Below, in pieces: positions 9,834 to 19,132 of a DNA stretch of 64,000 nucleotides. Origin of the DNA: Planctomyces sp. SH-PL14. Its GTDB lineage: Bacteria; Planctomycetota; Planctomycetia; Planctomycetales; Planctomycetaceae. Below the pieces are notes generated by a model that did not search any database, was not told where the DNA came from, and saw nothing but the letters and a program-made list of their open reading frames with translations. Position 1 is the first letter of the stretch, and each line of letters begins with the position of its first letter. Location of the stretch: contig NZ_CP011270.1 in NCBI RefSeq assembly GCF_001610835.1, forward strand, positions 2,932,001-2,996,000. The letters are read 5' to 3'. The position numbers were made by a program, and so were the translations under genes.

Positions 9834-10463
9834 TCAGGCCGGCGGTGCCATTCCATCGGCAACGGCGCGGGAGGCGGCGTCGGACATCCCGCGGAGGCCG
9901 TCGATCACCCCCTGGCGATTCGCGGCGGGCTGGTTCTGGCTGAGCTTCCACTTGCCGGTGAGGTGGGTGACCGTCAGCTCCAGCCCCACGATGCCGGCAA
10001 CCAGACCCTCGATGAACTCCGGCGGGGCATCGGCGACCGTCCAGGGATTCGGCATCAAGCTCTCCTGCTGCCGCGTCAGGTCGTCGATCTGCTGACGAAT
10101 CCAGGCAGGGTCTTCAATCACCCGCAACTGGCACCGGGCCTGCACAACGATGTAGTTCCAGGTCGGCACGACGCGGCCGGTCACCGCCTTGACCGGATAC
10201 CACGTCGGGCTGACATAGGCGGACGGGCCGTGGAAGAGGGCGAGAACCTCGCGTGGGTGCGGATCCCGCCAGAGCGGATTCGCCCGCGCGACGTGCCCCC
10301 GCAGACGTCCGAGCGGCGGCACATCGGCGTCGAGGACGAAGGGGATCAGGTTCGCGTCGAGACCATCGGCCGAGGGTCCGACGAGCGCGGCGAGCGGGAA
10401 ATCGCGGACCAGCTCGTGCAGGACTTCGGGGCGGCTCTCGGCGAAGTGGGCGGGAACGTACAT
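9834..10463 (-). CDS. paiB: PaiB-type FMN-binding protein
   Basis: The 209-residue protein begins MYVPAHFAE, the typical N terminus of the PaiB/FMN-binding negative transcriptional regulator family. Further family features are ANPLWRD, the YVSPTWY segment and VPTWNYIVVQARC, and a C-terminal stretch with LELTVTHLTGKWKLSQNQP, all at expected spacing. Family members have the split-barrel flavin-binding fold; some repress sporulation and protease genes in Bacillus, others may be flavin enzymes. The ATG at 10463 was chosen over a longer frame (from 10541) because it starts exactly at the family's conserved N terminus. It is monocistronic, and its target or substrate in this organism is unknown. 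Confidence 0.88.
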   Translation of the reverse strand: MYVPAHFAESRPEVLHELVRDFPLAALVGPSADGLDANLIPFVLDADVPPLGRLRGHVARANPLWRDPHPREVLALFHGPSAYVSPTWYPVKAVTGRVVPTWNYIVVQARCQLRVIEDPAWIRQQIDDLTRQQESLMPNPWTVADAPPEFIEGLVAGIVGLELTVTHLTGKWKLSQNQPAANRQGVIDGLRGMSDAASRAVADGMAPPA

Positions 10464-10720
10464 GCGGCGGCGGTGAAGGGAGTTCGGACGCAGGACGATC
10501 TGGAAAGGGGCGTCTCCGTGGAGGGGAGACGGCCGACTCACGATCTCGGGACACGGCGGACGGCCGGAAGGCTCGGGCTGCCGGGAACGTCAGCGGGAGA
10601 GACGGCACGGGGGTGGAAGTCGGACGGGAATTGTGTCAGAACAGGCCTCTGTCGGCGACGACGCGGTCCGACAGTCCGTGGCAGGGAGGCCTCCATCGCA
10701 CGGTCCTGAGGAGAGTTCGC
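10464..10720. other. divergent intergenic region
   Basis: No gene is supported. It separates the paiB-like gene from the acidic secreted protein gene. Long frames crossing it on both strands are extensions of those genes without their own features. Confidence 0.3.
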
Positions 10721-11521
10721 ATGTCCCGTTCCGGTCATTGCAAGGGCTTTGTTGTGTCGGCCACAGGTGTGGCGCTGCTGCTGGGGGGGATGGTTGCCGG
10801 TTCCTTCGCCGCGGAGCCCCAGAAACGCAAAGTGGCGGCGGAGAACCGTCGGCCGACGATCGAGGTCATCTCCCACACGGACGGCGAGGGCCGTCCCGTG
10901 GTCAGGGTGGTGATTGACGGAATCCCGGGGAAGAAAGTCGATCCCGAACGGGTTCAGGCGCTGCTCGACGTCTTCCGGGATGGAGACCGTCAGGATGAGG
11001 ATGACCGGCCGGCGGCTCGCCGGAACAGGGCGAAGGGGGACCGCCACGAGAGGGAGGAGGACGAGGACGACGAAGAGTGTGAGGAGGAGGACGACGAGGA
11101 CGAGTGCGATGAGGACGACGAAGATGATGACGAGCGGCCGGTGCGGGGAAACCGGCGCGAGTTCGAGATGGAGCTGAGGCTCCACATTCGCCGCAACATC
11201 GAGGAGCCCGTCCAGCCCGCCGCCAAAGAGGCGAAGCCAGTGGCAAAGTCCGCAGCCGCGCCCGAAAAGGACGAAAAGCCGCGTAAGAAGAAGCCCGGCA
11301 AGAAGCCGCAGGCAACGAAGGAACAGAAGAGCGGCAGCGCCGCTTCGACCGCCGGAATCGAGACGGGAGATGTGTCGGAAGACCGCCTCGCGGACAGTGG
11401 GGACACTCAATGGCAGTCGGTCCTGCCACTGCTCCGGCAGCAGGCCGATCAGTTCCGCCGGGTCGTCGGTCTGCAGCAGGCGAAGGCGCAGGAATCCGTG
11501 CGTCGCGGCATCGGTGACTGA
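10721..11521 (+). CDS. secreted Asp/Glu-rich protein with a domain shared with the M56 peptidase
   Basis: The 266-residue protein begins with a signal peptide (residues 1-31, hydrophobic VVSATGVALLLGGMVAG, cleavage near FAA-EP). Residues 43-90 form a small domain, then come an extremely acidic run at about 98-130 made almost only of Asp, Glu and a few Cys, a Lys/Ala/Pro-rich linker, and a C-terminal helix (LPLLRQQADQFRRVVGLQQA). Residues 43-90 align without gaps to residues 328-375 of the M56 peptidase at 38452-40506, with 15 of 48 identities. The ATG has GAGGAGAG about six bases upstream. The acidic tract could bind cations such as calcium, which is inference. No function is known. Confidence 0.8.
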   Translation: MSRSGHCKGFVVSATGVALLLGGMVAGSFAAEPQKRKVAAENRRPTIEVISHTDGEGRPVVRVVIDGIPGKKVDPERVQALLDVFRDGDRQDEDDRPAARRNRAKGDRHEREEDEDDEECEEEDDEDECDEDDEDDDERPVRGNRREFEMELRLHIRRNIEEPVQPAAKEAKPVAKSAAAPEKDEKPRKKKPGKKPQATKEQKSGSAASTAGIETGDVSEDRLADSGDTQWQSVLPLLRQQADQFRRVVGLQQAKAQESVRRGIGD

Positions 11522-11600
11522 CGCGACGGAAGGGGCTCGAAGCCCATTGATCGAAAGTGGTCTCTGACGGTTTGTCCGCACGCGCCCGCGGGTTGAAACC

Positions 11601-12854
11601 ATGAAACTCTTTCGCGGAAAGACGTTCGTCTGGTCGGAGCCCTGGTTCTTCTGCCAGCGGATCCGGGATCGATCCGACTGGCTGAAGGCGCTGCTCCCCG
11701 CCTTGCTGGTGTCGTGCGGCCTCGCGGCGCTGCTGCTTTTTCGCGGCGTCAACATGGCATGGTGGTGGACGATCCTGTTGGCGCTGGGCGGAGGAGCTGC
11801 CGTGCAGCTCGGGATCGAGGCGGCGTTCCTGCGGCGGGACATCTCGATCGACGAAACCAAGATCGAAGCGTTCGGGAATGCGGGGCAGTTCACCTCGTAT
11901 GCGTCCTACCCGATCCCGCAGATCACCTGGCTGGAGCTCCGGCGCCCAGAGGAGATCGGAATGCGGTTCGGGATGCTGGTCCTCCGCACGTCGACCGATG
12001 GGGGCGTGATCGGGATCCCGACGTCGATCTCGCTCGAACAGCTCGCCCGCACACTCCACCGGATGGGAGTTCCCGTCGCCCTCAGCGGCTGGGCGGCTCC
12101 GTCCGATGCGGAGCGGGACGCACCGGAGTTTGTGTACGCCGCGGCTCCAGAGGCACCTCTGGAGAACGCCCGTGTCGACTCGGTCCCGGAGGGGGACCGG
12201 AACCTGATGCCGATGGCGGACATGCTGATCGCTCTTGTGATCGGCTGCTGGTTCGTGCTGCTCTGGCTGGGGCTGCTGGGGTGGGTCGGCGTCTACCTGT
12301 ACCAGCAGCGGCAGGTGCTGGGGATCTGGACCATTCTGGCCTCTGCGGTCTTCATGTTCGCGTCGCTGACGATTCCGTTCGGCTACTACGAACTGTTCGG
12401 CGACTATTCTTCGGCGCAGTACCTCATCGGCGCGGCTCGCAAGCGGGTTCAGGCCCGGAGTGAGAGTGTCATTCGCTCGTTCGAGGACCGGACGTTTGCG
12501 GTGGAGATCATCCGCCGTGACACCTGGGGGGCGATCGCTCCGAAGGTGATTGACTTCGGGTTTCTGCAGGTGGAACCGGACCGTCGGCGGTTTGTCTACG
12601 AGGGGAATGCCGAGCGTTGGACCGTTCCGTTGGCAGCGGTGAAACGGTGCCACGTCGAGGAGGTCCAGTACGGGACGGCGGGGGAGAGCGCCACTGGGGA
12701 GTTGCGGGCCTTTGTGGTGCTGGAGGTTCAGACGTCAGCTGGTTCGCATGAGGCGGTTCTGCGGGTGGCCGACAAGGAGATTGGGAAGGCGACGGACAAC
12801 CGTCGGCTGCGGAAGGCGCGGGAGTTGTTTGAGGCGATCACGCAGGATGCTTGA
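11601..12854 (+). CDS. four-helix membrane protein of unknown function
   Basis: The 417-residue protein has two closely spaced membrane segments near the N terminus (about 28-48 and 53-72), a soluble part, then two more (about 208-232 and 240-262) and a C-terminal soluble domain of about 150 residues. Between the helix pairs the sequence ISIDETKIEAFGNAGQF and FGMLVLRTSTDGGVIGIP looks like a PH-like strand arrangement, which is a guess. I do not recognise the family. It starts 79 bases after the acidic secreted protein and runs in the same direction, so co-transcription is possible. A dispersed repeat follows 21 bases after its stop. Confidence 0.72.
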   Translation: MKLFRGKTFVWSEPWFFCQRIRDRSDWLKALLPALLVSCGLAALLLFRGVNMAWWWTILLALGGGAAVQLGIEAAFLRRDISIDETKIEAFGNAGQFTSYASYPIPQITWLELRRPEEIGMRFGMLVLRTSTDGGVIGIPTSISLEQLARTLHRMGVPVALSGWAAPSDAERDAPEFVYAAAPEAPLENARVDSVPEGDRNLMPMADMLIALVIGCWFVLLWLGLLGWVGVYLYQQRQVLGIWTILASAVFMFASLTIPFGYYELFGDYSSAQYLIGAARKRVQARSESVIRSFEDRTFAVEIIRRDTWGAIAPKVIDFGFLQVEPDRRRFVYEGNAERWTVPLAAVKRCHVEEVQYGTAGESATGELRAFVVLEVQTSAGSHEAVLRVADKEIGKATDNRRLRKARELFEAITQDA

Positions 12855-12875
12855 GGCATGGTCTATCTTTGTCCT

Positions 12876-13194
12876 GAGCCGCGTTCTTGCCGGCAAAGCT
12901 CCCATCGCTCAAACCCAACGTGCCACGGCCGCTGGGGGTCAAGGGGGGCAACCCCCTTGCCGCCGGAGGCACTTCGATGAGGAACCGTGGTAGACAACGG
13001 ATGTCCGCTTTGTGGAACCGGCTTTGAGAACTCAACGCTTGCTCTGAAAGCCCCGCGGGTTGGTGAGGGGGCATCCGGCACGTCGTCCGCGCTTGGACAC
13101 GATCTCCTTCAGACATCTCTCGACGGCCAGGCCTCCGGCGGGCAAAGGGGCGTTGCCCCTCTGCACTCCCCACCAGGGTGCCCCTGGACCCGGT
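12876..13194 (+). repeat. dispersed hairpin element, copy 3 (full length)
   Basis: Same family as 3910-4230. The left hairpin has a changed loop (AAGGGGGGCAACCCCCTT), the right hairpin is AAAGGGGC-GTT-GCCCCTCT. It lies 21 bases after the stop of the membrane protein gene and 110 bases before the beta-helix gene. Confidence 0.92.
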
Positions 13195-13304
13195 ATTCGC
13201 GGCATCACTGGTTGGGGGGGACTGTCCATGGTCCGTTGGCCGAAGCGGTTTCGCCCGCTACCGTCATCTCGTTTTGCCCCGCTGGCCGCTCTCGGGAGAT
13301 TCGC

Positions 13305-14699
13305 GTGTTCCTGTTCTTTGCACGAAACACCGTCTGTTCTCTGGTCGTACTCCTGAGCCTCCTCGCATTCCCCGTCCGCAGCGTCCTCGCCTCCGATGTC
13401 TCGGCGACAGACTATCCCTCCCTCCAGGCGGCGATCGATGCCAATCCGAGCCGCGAGATCTTCCTACCGTCCGGCGACCACCGGATCGAGGCAACCCTCC
13501 GGATCAGCTCGCACGGGACCTCTCTCGTCGGGCCCGGACGGATCGTCATGACCGACCCGAAGAAGCACATCGTCGAAATCGAACATGCCCGCGATGTCCG
13601 GATCGAAGGGGTCACGCTGACCCGTCCGGAAGGAGCGATGGACACGACCCGCGAAGGGATCTTGGTCTCGGACTGCCAGGACGTGATCCTGGAACGGGTG
13701 AAGGTGATCGACAACCGGACCCGCTCCGGGAGCATCCGCTTCTCGGAGGTCCGCCGCGGCCGGATCGTGAACTGCGACATCCGCAACTACATGACGATCA
13801 CGGAGGACGACCGGACGGCGAACGTGGAGCTCCTGGGCTATGCGTTCCGCTGCATCGATGGGACCGGGATCGTCGTCGACCGCTCGCAGGGGACGTTGAT
13901 CCAGGGGAACACGATCGTTGAGGAGCATCTGCGTCCGACTCCGGAAATGAAAGCGGAGCATCGGCTGGGGACGTTCACGAAGAAGAACGCCAAGCGGGGT
14001 CTGCTCATTTCGCAGGAGGTTTGGGACGCGGAGTACGTCAACAACTGGCATCAGGGCTCGGGATTGATCGTCACGGGACCGACGCGGAGCGACATGACCC
14101 GCATCCTGGGGAACCAGATCGAGAACGCCGCGCAGGGGATCGATCTGCATTCGGATCACGTGATCGTGTCGGGGAACATCGTGAGCAACGCCTTTATCGG
14201 AATGAAGGCGATGCACGGTTCCCGCAACGTCCTGATCACCGGGAATCAGTTCAGTCGGAACGATCTGTGGGCGATTGGGCTGATGTCCGGGGCGGGGGCG
14301 TCGCCGGCGGTCCCCGCGGAGGGGGAGCAGGCGATGGTGCCGGCGAATGTCGACGGGGGTTCGCTGATCGCGAACAACATTGTCTCGGAATTCGGCTGCG
14401 GCGATGCGGCGTGGATCTGGGGTGGGGCGGAGACGAGCCGGGCGGTCTTCCGATTTGATCGGGGCCAGGAGGCGACCGATCCGCCGCTACGGGATGTGAT
14501 GGTGACCGGAAATGTGATTTCGAACCCGGATCGGGACGAGCTGACGGGGCCAGCGGCGAAGGGGGCCGAGGGACCGCGGTATCACTATGCGGTCCGGATT
14601 GAGACGGGCGGGGAGAATGCGCCGCGCGGTCTCCACTTCATCGGCAACTTGTTTCCAGCGGGAGCGCAGGGCGTCTCCAATCTGGAACTCGCGCCGTAG
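13305..14699 (+). CDS. secreted right-handed parallel beta-helix protein
   Basis: The 464-residue protein carries an N-terminal signal peptide (TVCSLVVLLSLLAFPVRSVLAS) and then the usual entry to pectate-lyase-like folds, YPSLQAAIDANPSREIFLPSG. Many repeated strands of the type (V/I)xGNxIxx follow, for example ILGNQIENAAQGI, VIVSGNIVSNAF, VLITGNQFSRND and VMVTGNVISNP, which are coils of a right-handed beta-helix. Such proteins bind or cleave polysaccharides at the surface or outside the cell. No catalytic signature of a specific lyase family is evident. The GTG at 13305 was chosen because GGGAG lies eight bases upstream and the signal peptide follows directly; the frame extends upstream only through the repeat. 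Confidence 0.88.
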   Translation: MFLFFARNTVCSLVVLLSLLAFPVRSVLASDVSATDYPSLQAAIDANPSREIFLPSGDHRIEATLRISSHGTSLVGPGRIVMTDPKKHIVEIEHARDVRIEGVTLTRPEGAMDTTREGILVSDCQDVILERVKVIDNRTRSGSIRFSEVRRGRIVNCDIRNYMTITEDDRTANVELLGYAFRCIDGTGIVVDRSQGTLIQGNTIVEEHLRPTPEMKAEHRLGTFTKKNAKRGLLISQEVWDAEYVNNWHQGSGLIVTGPTRSDMTRILGNQIENAAQGIDLHSDHVIVSGNIVSNAFIGMKAMHGSRNVLITGNQFSRNDLWAIGLMSGAGASPAVPAEGEQAMVPANVDGGSLIANNIVSEFGCGDAAWIWGGAETSRAVFRFDRGQEATDPPLRDVMVTGNVISNPDRDELTGPAAKGAEGPRYHYAVRIETGGENAPRGLHFIGNLFPAGAQGVSNLELAP

Positions 14700-14710
14700 C
14701 GGGACCCGCC

Positions 14711-14990
14711 AGAGCCCGGGTCAAGGGCGAAGTCCTTGCCGCCGGAGGCATTTTCGTTGTGGAACCGTGGTACACGACGGACGTCCGCTTTGTGAGACCG
14801 GCGTTGCGGACTCACCACTCGCTTTGAATGCCATGCGGGTTGGTGAGGGGGCATACGGCACGGCGTCCGCGCTTGGATATGTACTCCTTCAGACATCTCT
14901 CGACGGCCAGGCCTCCGGCGGGCAAAGGGCCAAGAAAACAACACAGGCCCCTCTGCACTCCCCACCAGGGGCGAGCCCCTGGACCCCGGT
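14711..14990 (+). repeat. dispersed hairpin element, copy 4 (5'-truncated, long-loop type)
   Basis: Same family as 3910-4230, lacking the first ~55 bases. The left hairpin is decayed (TCAAGGGCGAAGTCCTTG). The right hairpin is the long-loop version: stem GGGCC/GGCCC closes an A-rich 14-base loop at 14932-14945 (AAGAAAACAACACA). The element fills the gap between two convergent genes, 11 bases after one stop and 31 bases before the other. Confidence 0.9.
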
Positions 14991-15021
14991 TTAGGACCAT
15001 CAACCGGCCGGCGCAACTGAC

Positions 15022-16272
15022 TCAGGCAGCTCGTGCACCCGGAAGATCGCGGCGAGCGGTGAGCAGGTGAATCGCGGCGGTCAGCCCATGCATCGCCTCG
15101 TCCATCTTTTGCGACATCTGGAGCGTCTGGAGGTTGTTGTCGAGCGTCGCCTGAAGCTCGGCAATGCGGCCTTCGCCGTCGGAGATCTTCTGGAGGGCGT
15201 CGCCGATCGAGTGAAACTCCCCTTTCAGCGAGACGACCTGGTCCAGCGTGCCGTGGACCTGTTCGAGATGGGTCTGTTGACGGTCGCTGAAGGCTTCGAG
15301 GCCGACGATCAGCCGTTCTTCCTTCCGCTGCTCAAACGTGTCCTGGGCCGCACGGAGGGAGTCCAGGGCCTGCGCCCAGGCGGCTCCTTCGGCTGCCTGC
15401 CGCTGCTCGAACTGCTGGAACAGTCCGCCGAGGGCCTCCGTCCAGAGCTGGACCTGCCGCTCCAGGGTCTGCCGCATGATCAGGAGGGCGTCGTCATGGG
15501 CCGACTGGACTCCGTTCAGTTCTGGAGCGATCTGCCGCTCGGCGACGAAGCGGGTTTCCAGCTCGCGTTCGACGTAGCGGTCGACCGCGGCGTCGATCCC
15601 CTTGTCGGTCCGCTCGGCGAGGAACAGGAAGAACATGGCGGTCATCGCGGCCGCGAGGGCGCTCGTCGTGGTGTTGAACGCCTCGCCCATGTGGGAGACG
15701 ACGTCGGCGAGGCGGCTGTCCATCTCCTCAAAGCTGATGCCGCTGAGAGCGGTGCCGAAGTGAACGACGGTTCCGAGGAACCCGAGCATCGGCGTGATCG
15801 CGATGGCGAACCGGACGACGGAATAGCGGGCGATCGTCTCTTCTTCCGCCTTGCCGGAGAGGTACTTGATCTGGTCGCGATAGTCCTGGCCGACGCCGTG
15901 CTCGACGGCGTACTGGAGGACTTTCGAGATCCGGCCGCAGATCCGGGAGCGGAGCTGCCAGCCGGAGAGGCTGGTCTCGCCGGGGATGAGGGCGGCTGCG
16001 GTGCTGGCCGGCTGCTGGCCGTTCCGTTCGGGGAGCCACTCGTGCCGCAGCGACAGCATTTCGCCCGGGAAGGCGAAGCACTTGATGGCGAGGTCGATCA
16101 GGCTCCACAGGAAGAGGAACGTGATTGCGTAGTCGACGGGGTTTTTGGTCGTGTACCGCCCCAGGATCGTGCCGTGCATCGACGGCTGGAGCATGATCGC
16201 GTAGTAGATCGCCGTCGCACCGCAGCCCAGGAGGAGGGAGGAGTCGACCGAGCGGGGGAGGAGCGATTTCAT
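15022..16272 (-). CDS. MotA/TolQ/ExbB-family proton-channel protein with long coiled-coil tail
   Basis: The 416-residue protein has N-terminal membrane segments (about 13-30 and 48-67), then the family core with TPMLGFLGTVVHFGTALSGI and AFNTTTSALAAAMTAMFFLFL (about 160-225), typical of the proton-conducting subunits MotA, TolQ and ExbB. Residues after about 240 are predicted coiled coil, rich in Gln/Glu (for example RQTLERQVQLWTEALGG). This tail is longer than in ExbB or TolQ and resembles the ZorA-like or planctomycete MotA-like arrangement. No ExbD/TolR/OmpA-like partner gene is adjacent, so the powered process is unknown. The ATG at 16272 is well placed before the first helix. The gene is convergent with the beta-helix gene. 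Confidence 0.85.
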   Translation of the reverse strand: MKSLLPRSVDSSLLLGCGATAIYYAIMLQPSMHGTILGRYTTKNPVDYAITFLFLWSLIDLAIKCFAFPGEMLSLRHEWLPERNGQQPASTAAALIPGETSLSGWQLRSRICGRISKVLQYAVEHGVGQDYRDQIKYLSGKAEEETIARYSVVRFAIAITPMLGFLGTVVHFGTALSGISFEEMDSRLADVVSHMGEAFNTTTSALAAAMTAMFFLFLAERTDKGIDAAVDRYVERELETRFVAERQIAPELNGVQSAHDDALLIMRQTLERQVQLWTEALGGLFQQFEQRQAAEGAAWAQALDSLRAAQDTFEQRKEERLIVGLEAFSDRQQTHLEQVHGTLDQVVSLKGEFHSIGDALQKISDGEGRIAELQATLDNNLQTLQMSQKMDEAMHGLTAAIHLLTARRDLPGARAA

Positions 16273-16447
16273 GGCGGGGGGCCGTGGAAGCTGCGGGGCG
16301 ACGGGGCGAGGCCGCGCCGCGGAGGCGGGACGGGGAACGCATTAATCTGCAATGGGTCGTTCGTGGCAACGCCGGATGAGGTGGGTGGTGTGCTGTGCGG
16401 CGGGACCTGCCGGTGGGGCAGGCCGTTGTCTGGGCAGGACAGTTAAA

Positions 16448-16697
16448 ACCGGGTCCAGGGGCACCCTGGTGGGGGATGCAAGGGGGCAACGCCCCTTTGC
16501 CCGCCGGAGGCCTGGCCTGGATCGATCTGTCTGAACGAGCGTGTGTCCAAGCGCGGACAACGTGCCGGATGCCCCCTCACCAACCCGCGGGGAGCGCATA
16601 GCAAACGGTGTCCTTTGGGGAGCCTTCAACGCCGGCTCCCAAAAGGGGAGCGTGCATTGTGTCCCACGGCTCCTCTCCGAAGCGCCTCCGGCCGCGG
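16448..16697 (-). repeat. dispersed hairpin element, copy 5 (inverted, left end lost)
   Basis: Same family as 3910-4230 in reverse orientation: it begins with ACCGGGTCCAGGGGCACC and shows the right hairpin as GGGGGCAACGCCCCTTTGCCCGCCGGAGGC. The central part is kept with several changes. It stops after GCGCCTCCGGC, so the left hairpin is missing. It is the only copy in a divergent intergenic region, 175 bases upstream of the MotA-like gene. Confidence 0.88.
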
Positions 16698-17090
16698 GAC
16701 AGGTGTCTCCGGGGCGTTGCAATTTCGCCCCCCCCGGAAAAGAAAAACCCGGCAACAGCGAATCCCAGGGGGGCGGGGGACTCAAGCCGTTGACCGGGGG
16801 CGATGCGGGATTTTTAGCCCCCTTCCGCGATCGACGGAAAGACCTTTCGGAAAAGAATCTGTCGGGCCGGCGGATTCCGCCGAAACTCGCGTTCTTCGCA
16901 AGGTTTCACCGTGGAGCGGCTGGCGATTCGCCCTGTCGTTGGGGGCGGTGGGCGAAATTCCTGTAACCGAACCCGAGCCGTGCGGGTGGAGTCTTCCCGT
17001 AAGGCATCGAGCCATGACGCCGGCCTGTGCCGGCCCTTCGAGCACGATCCGGAAACGGACCTTGCTCTGGTTTCTGCCAGAGGTTTTTCG
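16698..17090. other. non-coding region upstream of the 102-residue hypothetical
   Basis: No gene is supported. Two small inverted repeats are visible: GGGGGC at 16796-16801 with GCCCCC at 16817-16822 enclosing an AT-rich loop, and GCCGGC at 17019-17024 with GCCGGC at 17029-17034. Their role is unknown. Overlapping frames on both strands have no recognisable protein features. Confidence 0.4.
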
Positions 17091-17399
17091 ATGTGTCTTG
17101 GCCCAGAAAGATTCGTGGAGCGGATTTCGAACGGGCATCTCATGGTGAGCTGGCCGGATGCCGGCTCGGAGTTCTTTGCCCTCGTCGGGATGTGGCTGCG
17201 GTTCCGGCACGGGCTGCGGCGGGATGGCCAGAGAGTGGAGAGCCTGGATGACATTCTCCTGCCGGACTTTGTGGGGGACGGTGTCCGCCTGAGCGCGGGG
17301 TGGAGCAACTGGGACGGCTACTATCTCCTGGCCGTCGACGACGCGGCCGATCGGTTCCTGGGACAGTGGTTCCCGCGGCCGTCCGGTCTCACACCGTGA
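17091..17399 (+). CDS. small hypothetical protein
   Basis: The 102-residue soluble protein has no recognised domain. It is rich in Trp, Phe and Gly (VSWPDAGSEFFALVGMWLRF, GWSNWDGYYLLAVDDAADRF), which suggests a compact beta-rich fold. The ATG at 17091 was chosen because AGAGG lies about seven bases upstream and the longer frame from 16911 has no protein character. It is followed 97 bases later by the arylamine N-acetyltransferase gene in the same direction, and the two may be co-transcribed. Function unknown. Confidence 0.65.
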   Translation: MCLGPERFVERISNGHLMVSWPDAGSEFFALVGMWLRFRHGLRRDGQRVESLDDILLPDFVGDGVRLSAGWSNWDGYYLLAVDDAADRFLGQWFPRPSGLTP

Positions 17400-17495
17400 G
17401 GCGGGGTTGACGAACGCCCGGTGGCGGCAAGACTTCAGGTCGCCGGGCCGGCGCATCGACGCCGGTGTCGTCAGGGACACGGAACGAGGTGCTGC

Positions 17496-18332
17496 GTGAC
17501 GGATGCCGAGCTGGACGCTTACTTTCGCCGGATCGGCTACTCCGGCGGCGGGGCGCCGACGCTGGAGACGCTGCAGGATCTGCACCGGCGGCACGCGGAG
17601 TCGATCCCGTTCGAGAACCTGAACCCGCTGCTGGGACGGCCCGTCCGACTGGACTTTGCTTCCTTGCAGGAAAAGCTGGTCCGCGAGGGCCGCGGGGGGT
17701 ATTGCTATGAACAGAATCTTCTCTTTCAGCATGTCCTGAAGTCGCTCGGGTACCGTGTTACGGGTCTATCGGCCGGAGTCGTGTGGAACCGGCCTCCGGA
17801 AGAGATGACGCCCCGGACGCACGTCCTGCTGCAGGTCGATCTGGAGGACGGGCCGTGGCTGGCCGATGTTGGCTTTGGCGGACAGACGCTGACGGGACCG
17901 ATCCGGCTGGAGGCGGATGTCGAACAGGAGACGCCGCACGAGCCGTATCGCCTTGTCCGGTGTGACGAAAGCGACGAGTTCGAACTGCAGGCCGAGATCC
18001 GCGGTACGTGGCGTCCGCTCTATCGGTTCGATCTCCGGCCGCAGCGACTTGTCGATTACGAAGTCGGCAACTGGTACGTCTCGACCCACCCGAGTTCGGG
18101 CTTCGTCATTGGACTGATGGCTTCTCGCGCACCGACGGGCTGCCGCTACACCCTCTTCAACAACAGCCTCGCCGTTCATCCCCTCGGCGGGGAGAGCGAG
18201 CGACGGACGCTGGGGACAGCGGTGGAACTCCGGGAAGCGCTGACGGACGTCCTCGGTATCACGCTGCCGAACGGGCCGGGGATGAATCCGCTGCTGGAAC
18301 GGATCGCCGCCGCGGATCCGCCCCCGCGGTGA
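17496..18332 (+). CDS. nat: arylamine N-acetyltransferase
   Basis: This 278-residue cytosolic enzyme transfers an acetyl group from acetyl-CoA to arylamines or hydrazines. The catalytic triad is visible: Cys70 in the REGRGGYCYEQN motif, His109 in TPRTHVLLQV and Asp124 in WLADVGFGG. Length and order (N-terminal helical domain with ESIPFENLNPLLG, beta barrel, C-terminal lid) match bacterial NATs. GTG at 17496 is the likely start because GAGG lies about eight bases upstream and the family N terminus follows. It is convergent with the ABC transporter operon. The physiological acceptor is unknown. Confidence 0.93.
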   Translation: MTDAELDAYFRRIGYSGGGAPTLETLQDLHRRHAESIPFENLNPLLGRPVRLDFASLQEKLVREGRGGYCYEQNLLFQHVLKSLGYRVTGLSAGVVWNRPPEEMTPRTHVLLQVDLEDGPWLADVGFGGQTLTGPIRLEADVEQETPHEPYRLVRCDESDEFELQAEIRGTWRPLYRFDLRPQRLVDYEVGNWYVSTHPSSGFVIGLMASRAPTGCRYTLFNNSLAVHPLGGESERRTLGTAVELREALTDVLGITLPNGPGMNPLLERIAAADPPPR

Positions 18333-18355
18333 GCAAGACGAGAACCCCGGCCGGG

Positions 18356-19132
18356 CTATGGCCCGGTGAAGTGCAGGAGCCGCAGGATCTCGGACCGGAG
18401 CCGCAGGAACTCGGCGCCGTCGCGATGCCGCGGCCGCTCGAGCGGGACGCTCAAGATCCGGTCCACGCGACCGGGGCGGGGCGTCATGAGGACGATCCGG
18501 TCGCTCATGTAGATCGCCTCGTCGATGTCGTGCGTGACCAGCACCATCGTGGTCTTCCGCGCGGTCCAGATCCGCAGGACCTCGTTCTGCATCTGCATCC
18601 GTGTGAACTGGTCGAGGGCGCCGAGCGGCTCATCCAACAACAGGACCCGGGGGTGGTTGATGAGAACCCGGGCGAGGGCCGCCCGCTGGGCCATCCCGCC
18701 GGAGAGCTGGTGCGGATAGGCATGCTCGAATCCCGTCAGGCCGACGAGGCGGAGGTACTCGTCGACTTCGTGGCGGAACTGCGCCAGGACGCCGCGGGCC
18801 ACGAGTCCGGACTCGATGTTCCGGCGGACGGTCAGCCACGGAAAGAGGTTCGGAGCCTGGAACATCAGGCCCCGGTCGGAGCTCGGGGCGCGGATCGGAT
18901 CGGTTCCGATCTGGAGCTCGCCCGACGTCGGCTGATCGAGCCCTGCCAGGAGGCGGAGGAGCGTCGACTTGCCGCAGCCGCTGGGGCCGACGAGGGAGAC
19001 GACTTCGCCCGCCGCGACCGTGAGATCGAGATGATCGATGGCGACCAGCGTCGTTCCGCTCTCGGTCGTGAACTCCTTCCGGAGGCCGCGGATCGTGAGG
19101 GAGGAGGACTCGCCATTGGCCGTCGAGGTCAC
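18356..19132 (-). CDS. ABC transporter ATP-binding protein (NitT/TauT type)
   Basis: The 258-residue ATPase would energise import through the permease encoded just upstream. Walker A is GPSGCGKST, the Q-loop region MFQAPNLFPWLTV, the signature LSGGMAQR, Walker B VLLLDEPLGALD, and the switch VTHD. FTRMQMQNE after Walker B is typical of the SsuB/TauB/NrtD group. The GTG at 19132 overlaps the permease stop in a GTGA arrangement, implying translational coupling; the longer frame from 19270 lies inside the permease. It is the last gene of the long minus-strand block. Confidence 0.93.
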   Translation of the reverse strand: MTSTANGESSSLTIRGLRKEFTTESGTTLVAIDHLDLTVAAGEVVSLVGPSGCGKSTLLRLLAGLDQPTSGELQIGTDPIRAPSSDRGLMFQAPNLFPWLTVRRNIESGLVARGVLAQFRHEVDEYLRLVGLTGFEHAYPHQLSGGMAQRAALARVLINHPRVLLLDEPLGALDQFTRMQMQNEVLRIWTARKTTMVLVTHDIDEAIYMSDRIVLMTPRPGRVDRILSVPLERPRHRDGAEFLRLRSEILRLLHFTGP

